A DNA stretch of 8,853 nucleotides from assembly GCA_964580655.1 (NCBI GenBank), contig CAZOMR010000137.1, positions 1 through 8,853 on the forward strand. The letters are read 5' to 3'. The first letter of the stretch is position 1, and each line of letters begins with the position of its first letter. This document shows positions 6,987 to 8,853 of this stretch, in pieces. Below the pieces are notes generated by a model that ran no database searches, was not told where the DNA came from, and was given only the letters and a program-made list of their open reading frames with translations. This stretch comes from CAZOMR01 sp964580655. GTDB lineage: Bacteria; RBG-13-61-14; CAZOMR01. The position numbers and the translations under genes were made by a program.

Positions 6987-7010
6987 AGCAGACGCAGAGA
7001 GCGCAAAGAA
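6980..7010. repeat. degenerate 10-bp tandem repeat
   Basis: Three consecutive decamers, ATGCGGAGCA, GACGCAGAGA and GCGCAAAGAA, share a GCxxAGA-like core. Purine-rich CGCAGAGA/GCGCAAAG strings of this kind recur between genes in many environmental genomes, as I recall. Within this window it occurs once. No function is evident. Confidence 0.4.
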
Positions 7011-7094
7011 GAAAGTATAAAGTTAAAGATTAAGACATAATGCTGATGCTTGCCCTCCAAAGCCCCAGCGGGGCGGAGGATGGGTTGTCCTGCC

Positions 7095-7226
7095 TCAGTT
7101 GGAAATGGAAATTGGGGCCGCACCAATCCTGCGCCCCACTTCATTCAGCGACAGCCCCTCCTCCAAAAGCTTCATCGCCTTCCGCCGCCGCCTCTCCAAC
7201 TGCTTCGCACTTCCGTATGGTCGCAT
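7095..7226 (-). pseudogene. 5' stub of an IS630-type transposase
   Basis: An ATG at 7226 with TAAGGAGGA at 7242-7234 opens 43 codons starting MRPYGSAKQLERRRRKAM, followed by LLEEGLSLNEVGRRIGAAP. This is the N-terminal helix-turn-helix layout of IS630-type transposases, recognised from memory. It ends in a TGA after SISN, about where relatives carry a conserved Trp (TGG), so one substitution or a lost G explains the stop. A second frame beyond it (down to about 7040) has ALEGKHQH, reminiscent of the next part of such proteins. No catalytic DDE domain follows, so the element is dead and heavily truncated. Confidence 0.6.
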
Positions 7227-7230
7227 AAAA

Positions 7231-7251
7231 GCATCCTCCTTATCGGGATGC
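7231..7251 (-). promoter_or_regulatory. 5' hairpin over the transposase ribosome binding site
   Basis: GCATCC and GGATGC (7251-7246 and 7236-7231 on the minus strand) form a 6-bp stem with a 9-nt loop. The AAGGAGGA ribosome binding site lies across the loop and the 3' arm, and TTTT then the ATG follow. The predicted transcript start near 7249 puts the stem at the very 5' end of the mRNA. On the plus strand the same stem, followed by TCTTATTAT, could act as a weak terminator for the surE operon. Confidence 0.45.
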
Positions 7252-7255
7252 TCTT

Positions 7256-7285
7256 ATTATATAACATTACTTATGCAGATGTCAA
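7256..7285 (-). promoter_or_regulatory. full-consensus promoter facing the transposase stub
   Basis: Minus strand TTGACA (7285-7280) and TATAAT (7261-7256) are both perfect sigma-70 hexamers, 18 nt apart. The -35 lies within the last codons of the broken membrane-protein frame that ends at 7271, so this promoter may have been brought in or completed by the insertion element. Confidence 0.65.
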
Positions 7286-7512
7286 TAAAGCGCTATCCAC
7301 ATCGCTTTCAATTAATTTCCATGGCTCTAAAACAATAGAGAAAAGTCTTACAAATGCTCTCATGGCATAAAGCTCCGCGGAAGGTTTAATGGATATCTCC
7401 TCGTCAATAAATTGCATCCCTTCTTTTCTATCTTCATAATCATAATTTCCTTTGCAAAACTCACTGAAAATTATTTGTATTTCATCGCTAACGGCTTCTT
7501 GGGAGGGAGATG

Positions 7513-7537
7513 GATCCCCGCTACGGGTAGGGGGATC
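7513..7537. repeat. 25-nt near-perfect palindrome inside the split gene
   Basis: GATCCCC (7513-7519) pairs with GGGGATC (7531-7537), and CTAC (7521-7524) with GTAG (7527-7530), leaving one bulged G. It encodes the DPPTRSGDP part of the linker in the broken frame, so it may be a small palindromic element inserted in frame. Its minus-strand core ACCCGTAG also occurs in the stem-loop at 6963-6970. Confidence 0.5.
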
Positions 7538-7775
7538 TAAGAAATCAACTGAAGAGATTGGAGATGATGAAGATCATAATGAATTGGTAGATGGTTTTGA
7601 AATATTATCACTTGATGTATTCTGCTCTGGTTTTCTTTTTCCAACCGCGGACAGAATGATAAGACCAATTCCGATAATAACAAGAATGTCTATAACTCCA
7701 ATAATTATAGCTCCACCCTGAATTTGTCCACCTATCAGACCGGGAACGATTAGCAAGATGATGCCCACAGCCAGC

Positions 7776-7827
7776 TGTCTTGGTTCAGCGGGAAATAGAG
7801 TATGCCCGCTTTTGTTAAGTGAGTGCG
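7776..7827. repeat. 52-nt hairpin leader repeat, copy 1
   Basis: This matches 8802-8853 without gaps at 45 of 52 positions, offset 1026 nt. It contains AGCGGG (7787-7792) and CCCGCT (7805-7810) with a 12-nt loop; both arms are identical in the two copies while the loop differs. On the minus strand it lies just upstream of the broken membrane gene. On the plus strand the stem is followed by TTTTGTT, a weak terminator-like end. Confidence 0.75.
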
Positions 7828-7841
7828 GCAACCTCACTCAC
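7819..7841. other. 7-bp stem-loop between the two leftward genes
   Basis: GTGAGTG (7819-7825) pairs with CACTCAC (7835-7841) around 9 nt. It overlaps the end of leader copy 1 and lies 29 nt past the stop of the 310-residue gene. No T-run follows on the minus strand, so it could be a 3' stabiliser or part of the leader fold. Confidence 0.4.
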
Positions 7842-7869
7842 ACTTTGTCTCCGTCCATCAGGCGGGTCT

Positions 7870-8802
7870 TTAATCATCCTGTGGATACTCGGTTCCGTTG
7901 TCTATCCTGATAAACGAAAGCTCCTTGTCCACGCCTCCTCTGGCCACGAATACATGGTCAATGTTAAATCTTCTGTATATCTCGAAGGCGGTCGCATCCT
8001 CTGAGGCTTTATACCCGATGTTGTGTGTCCTCCCGTACTTGACGTAACGCATGCGGTTGGGATTTCCCTTCGAGGTCCACTCCTTGATGCTGGCGGGGCA
8101 CTTTCCCCGTTCAATACACTCTTTCTGGACCTTGGCCGCGGTTTTTTTTATGTAGTCTACCGCCGCGCCTTTGGAGGCAACTGAAGTGTAGACCGGCAAT
8201 ATGAAGAGTATTATGACCATAGCCGGACGCACCAGTTTCTTTCCCAGGCGGTACTCATCTCCCTTTCCCCTTGCCATGAAGTAAAGTTTATTGCCGCCCC
8301 ATGCAAAGAGATGCACGACAGAAACGATGAAAGCGATGGCCCCGGCACCCCAGAAGACGGCTGTAATCATATCCACGGGAATTTTGAATAACGGAAGGAG
8401 CAGGAGCGGCGGAACAATAATCTTTACCCACTCGAAGACCCCGCCGCTCTTTTCGAGAGCCACCCGGTGAGCTGAAATTGGGGCGTCCGGCCCGACCTCC
8501 AAATTGTGGCTGTATTCGCTATCCGGAGAAACAGCTCTCTCAGCCTTGCGGCTGGATCTGACGCGGCGTGAAACCAGGACTGAAAAGATAAATATTCCAA
8601 CTCCGACAAGAGCAATAGCGAGGCCTTTATATATTGCTGCCGTGAACAATAAAAACACGCCTGTGAAGAATATGACTACGCCGATTAGGGCAATCAGTAA
8701 AGCGCCCAGGTCCATAATCATTAGCTTCAAAGATTGTTTGAAATTTTTATGACTAGTATTGCTGTTCTCGCTCGTTTTAGAATTCATTGGCTTGCCAGTC
8801 AT
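7870..8802 (-). CDS. five-TM membrane protein of unknown function
   Basis: A 310-residue protein with five likely membrane helices: about 28-54, 57-78, 125-148, 150-168 and 191-209. A polar segment (80-122) with a basic start RRVRSSRK follows the second helix. The last 100 residues are soluble and include C229 and C235 (KECIERGKCPASIKEW), which could form a disulfide if outside the cytoplasm. I recognise no family. The ATG at 8802 has AGGA only one base away, closer than usual, and ATG at codon 6 is an alternative start. The hairpin leader copy 2 sits immediately in front of the ATG, and copy 1 lies 40-95 nt beyond its stop. It is followed in the same direction by the broken membrane gene. 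Confidence 0.8.
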   Translation of the reverse strand: MTGKPMNSKTSENSNTSHKNFKQSLKLMIMDLGALLIALIGVVIFFTGVFLLFTAAIYKGLAIALVGVGIFIFSVLVSRRVRSSRKAERAVSPDSEYSHNLEVGPDAPISAHRVALEKSGGVFEWVKIIVPPLLLLPLFKIPVDMITAVFWGAGAIAFIVSVVHLFAWGGNKLYFMARGKGDEYRLGKKLVRPAMVIILFILPVYTSVASKGAAVDYIKKTAAKVQKECIERGKCPASIKEWTSKGNPNRMRYVKYGRTHNIGYKASEDATAFEIYRRFNIDHVFVARGGVDKELSFIRIDNGTEYPQDD

Positions 8803-8853
8803 GTCCTGGTTCAGCGGGAATTGGAGTACCCCCGCTTTTTTTAAGTGAGTACG
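8802..8853. repeat. 52-nt hairpin leader repeat, copy 2
   Basis: This is the second copy of the repeat at 7776-7827 and may continue past the window edge. On the minus strand it forms the leader of the 310-residue membrane gene: stem AGCGGG/CCCGCT, then GAACC, AGGA and the ATG. The shared end of the two copies coincides with the start codon, as expected for a duplicated 5' leader rather than duplicated coding sequence. Confidence 0.75.
8813..8842 (+). terminator. intrinsic terminator on the plus strand within leader copy 2
   Basis: AGCGGG (8813-8818) and CCCGCT (8831-8836) form a stem with a 12-nt loop, followed directly by seven T (8836-8842). In this orientation it has the form of an intrinsic terminator, opposite to the neighbouring gene. 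It would stop rightward transcripts entering from the surE operon or antisense to the membrane genes. Confidence 0.5.

Larger units (their letters stand above)
7271..7837 (-). pseudogene. membrane-protein reading frame split by an in-frame TGA
   Basis: One frame runs from a GTG at 7837 to a TAA at 7273-7271 and is broken only by a TGA at 7576-7574. The first part (87 codons) has two hydrophobic segments, from LAVGIILLIVPGLIGG to VIIGIGLIILSAVGKRK, then a Ser/Asn-rich linker. After the TGA another 100 codons continue the Ser/Pro-rich linker and then a charged, helical-looking region starting EAVSDEIQIIFSEF and ending DVDSALLTSA. That second half has no start codon with a ribosome binding site near its beginning. 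The 5' end carries the leader repeat shared with the upstream gene, but its start codon position reads AGC instead of ATG; a GTG at 7768 is the next option. A decayed or frame-damaged gene is most likely; a sequencing error is possible. I do not recognise the family. Confidence 0.5.

Noticed and set aside
7050..7370. 106-codon plus-strand open frame
   Set aside because: Runs antisense through the transposase stub, its promoter and the end of the broken membrane frame; no supporting start signal or motif.
7574..7576. TGA as selenocysteine or recoded codon
   Set aside because: It sits in a low-complexity linker, no catalytic context is visible, and TGA ends surE, the SLOG gene and nlpD normally.
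7776..7827. integron attC site
   Set aside because: GTTAAGT at 7814-7820 fits one core site, but no partner core site exists at the other end, and copy 2 has TTTAAGT there.
7776..8853. CRISPR-like array
   Set aside because: Only two repeats, with a full gene between them; spacing and content do not fit.

Overview
The window looks like chromosomal DNA from a Gram-negative bacterium, probably an uncultured deltaproteobacterium-like lineage. The reasons are the surE-pcm-nlpD backbone, a NifA/NorR-type sigma-54 activator, an envelope LysM/M23 lipoprotein and a TlpA-type periplasmic thioredoxin. Taxonomy cannot be fixed from this stretch. UGA is used as a normal stop (surE, the SLOG gene, nlpD).

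Layout. Positions 1-516 hold no convincing gene, only dyads and a hairpin. A GAF-AAA+-Fis sigma-54 activator runs leftward from 2079 (not 2148) to 517. Divergent sigma-70 promoters lie in 2128-2279; the leftward one has a perfect dyad over its -10. A tight rightward operon follows: surE, pcm, a YqaA/DedA-type membrane protein with a large C-terminal extension, a SLOG/TIGR00725-type Rossmann protein, an NlpD-like LysM/M23 lipoprotein and a TlpA-like thioredoxin (2309-6947). Junctions are gaps of 3-13 nt or overlaps of 7-11 nt. The first two genes are repair or housekeeping enzymes (nucleotidase, isoaspartyl repair). The rest are mostly envelope proteins: membrane, cell-wall and periplasmic redox. 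The set recalls the enterobacterial surE-pcm-nlpD-rpoS cluster, but rpoS is absent and its slot holds tlpA.

Beyond 6947 the DNA becomes accessory in character. It contains small palindromes, a degenerate 10-bp tandem and the 5' stub of an IS630-type transposase with a consensus promoter and a hairpin over its ribosome binding site. It also contains a leftward membrane-protein reading frame broken by one in-frame TGA. A five-TM membrane protein of unknown function (7870-8802) comes last. This gene and the broken reading frame are each preceded by the same 52-nt hairpin leader (45/52 identical, 1026 nt apart). That leader-gene-leader-gene arrangement is the most unusual feature of the window. 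No complete defence system, CRISPR array, tRNA or rRNA was seen.
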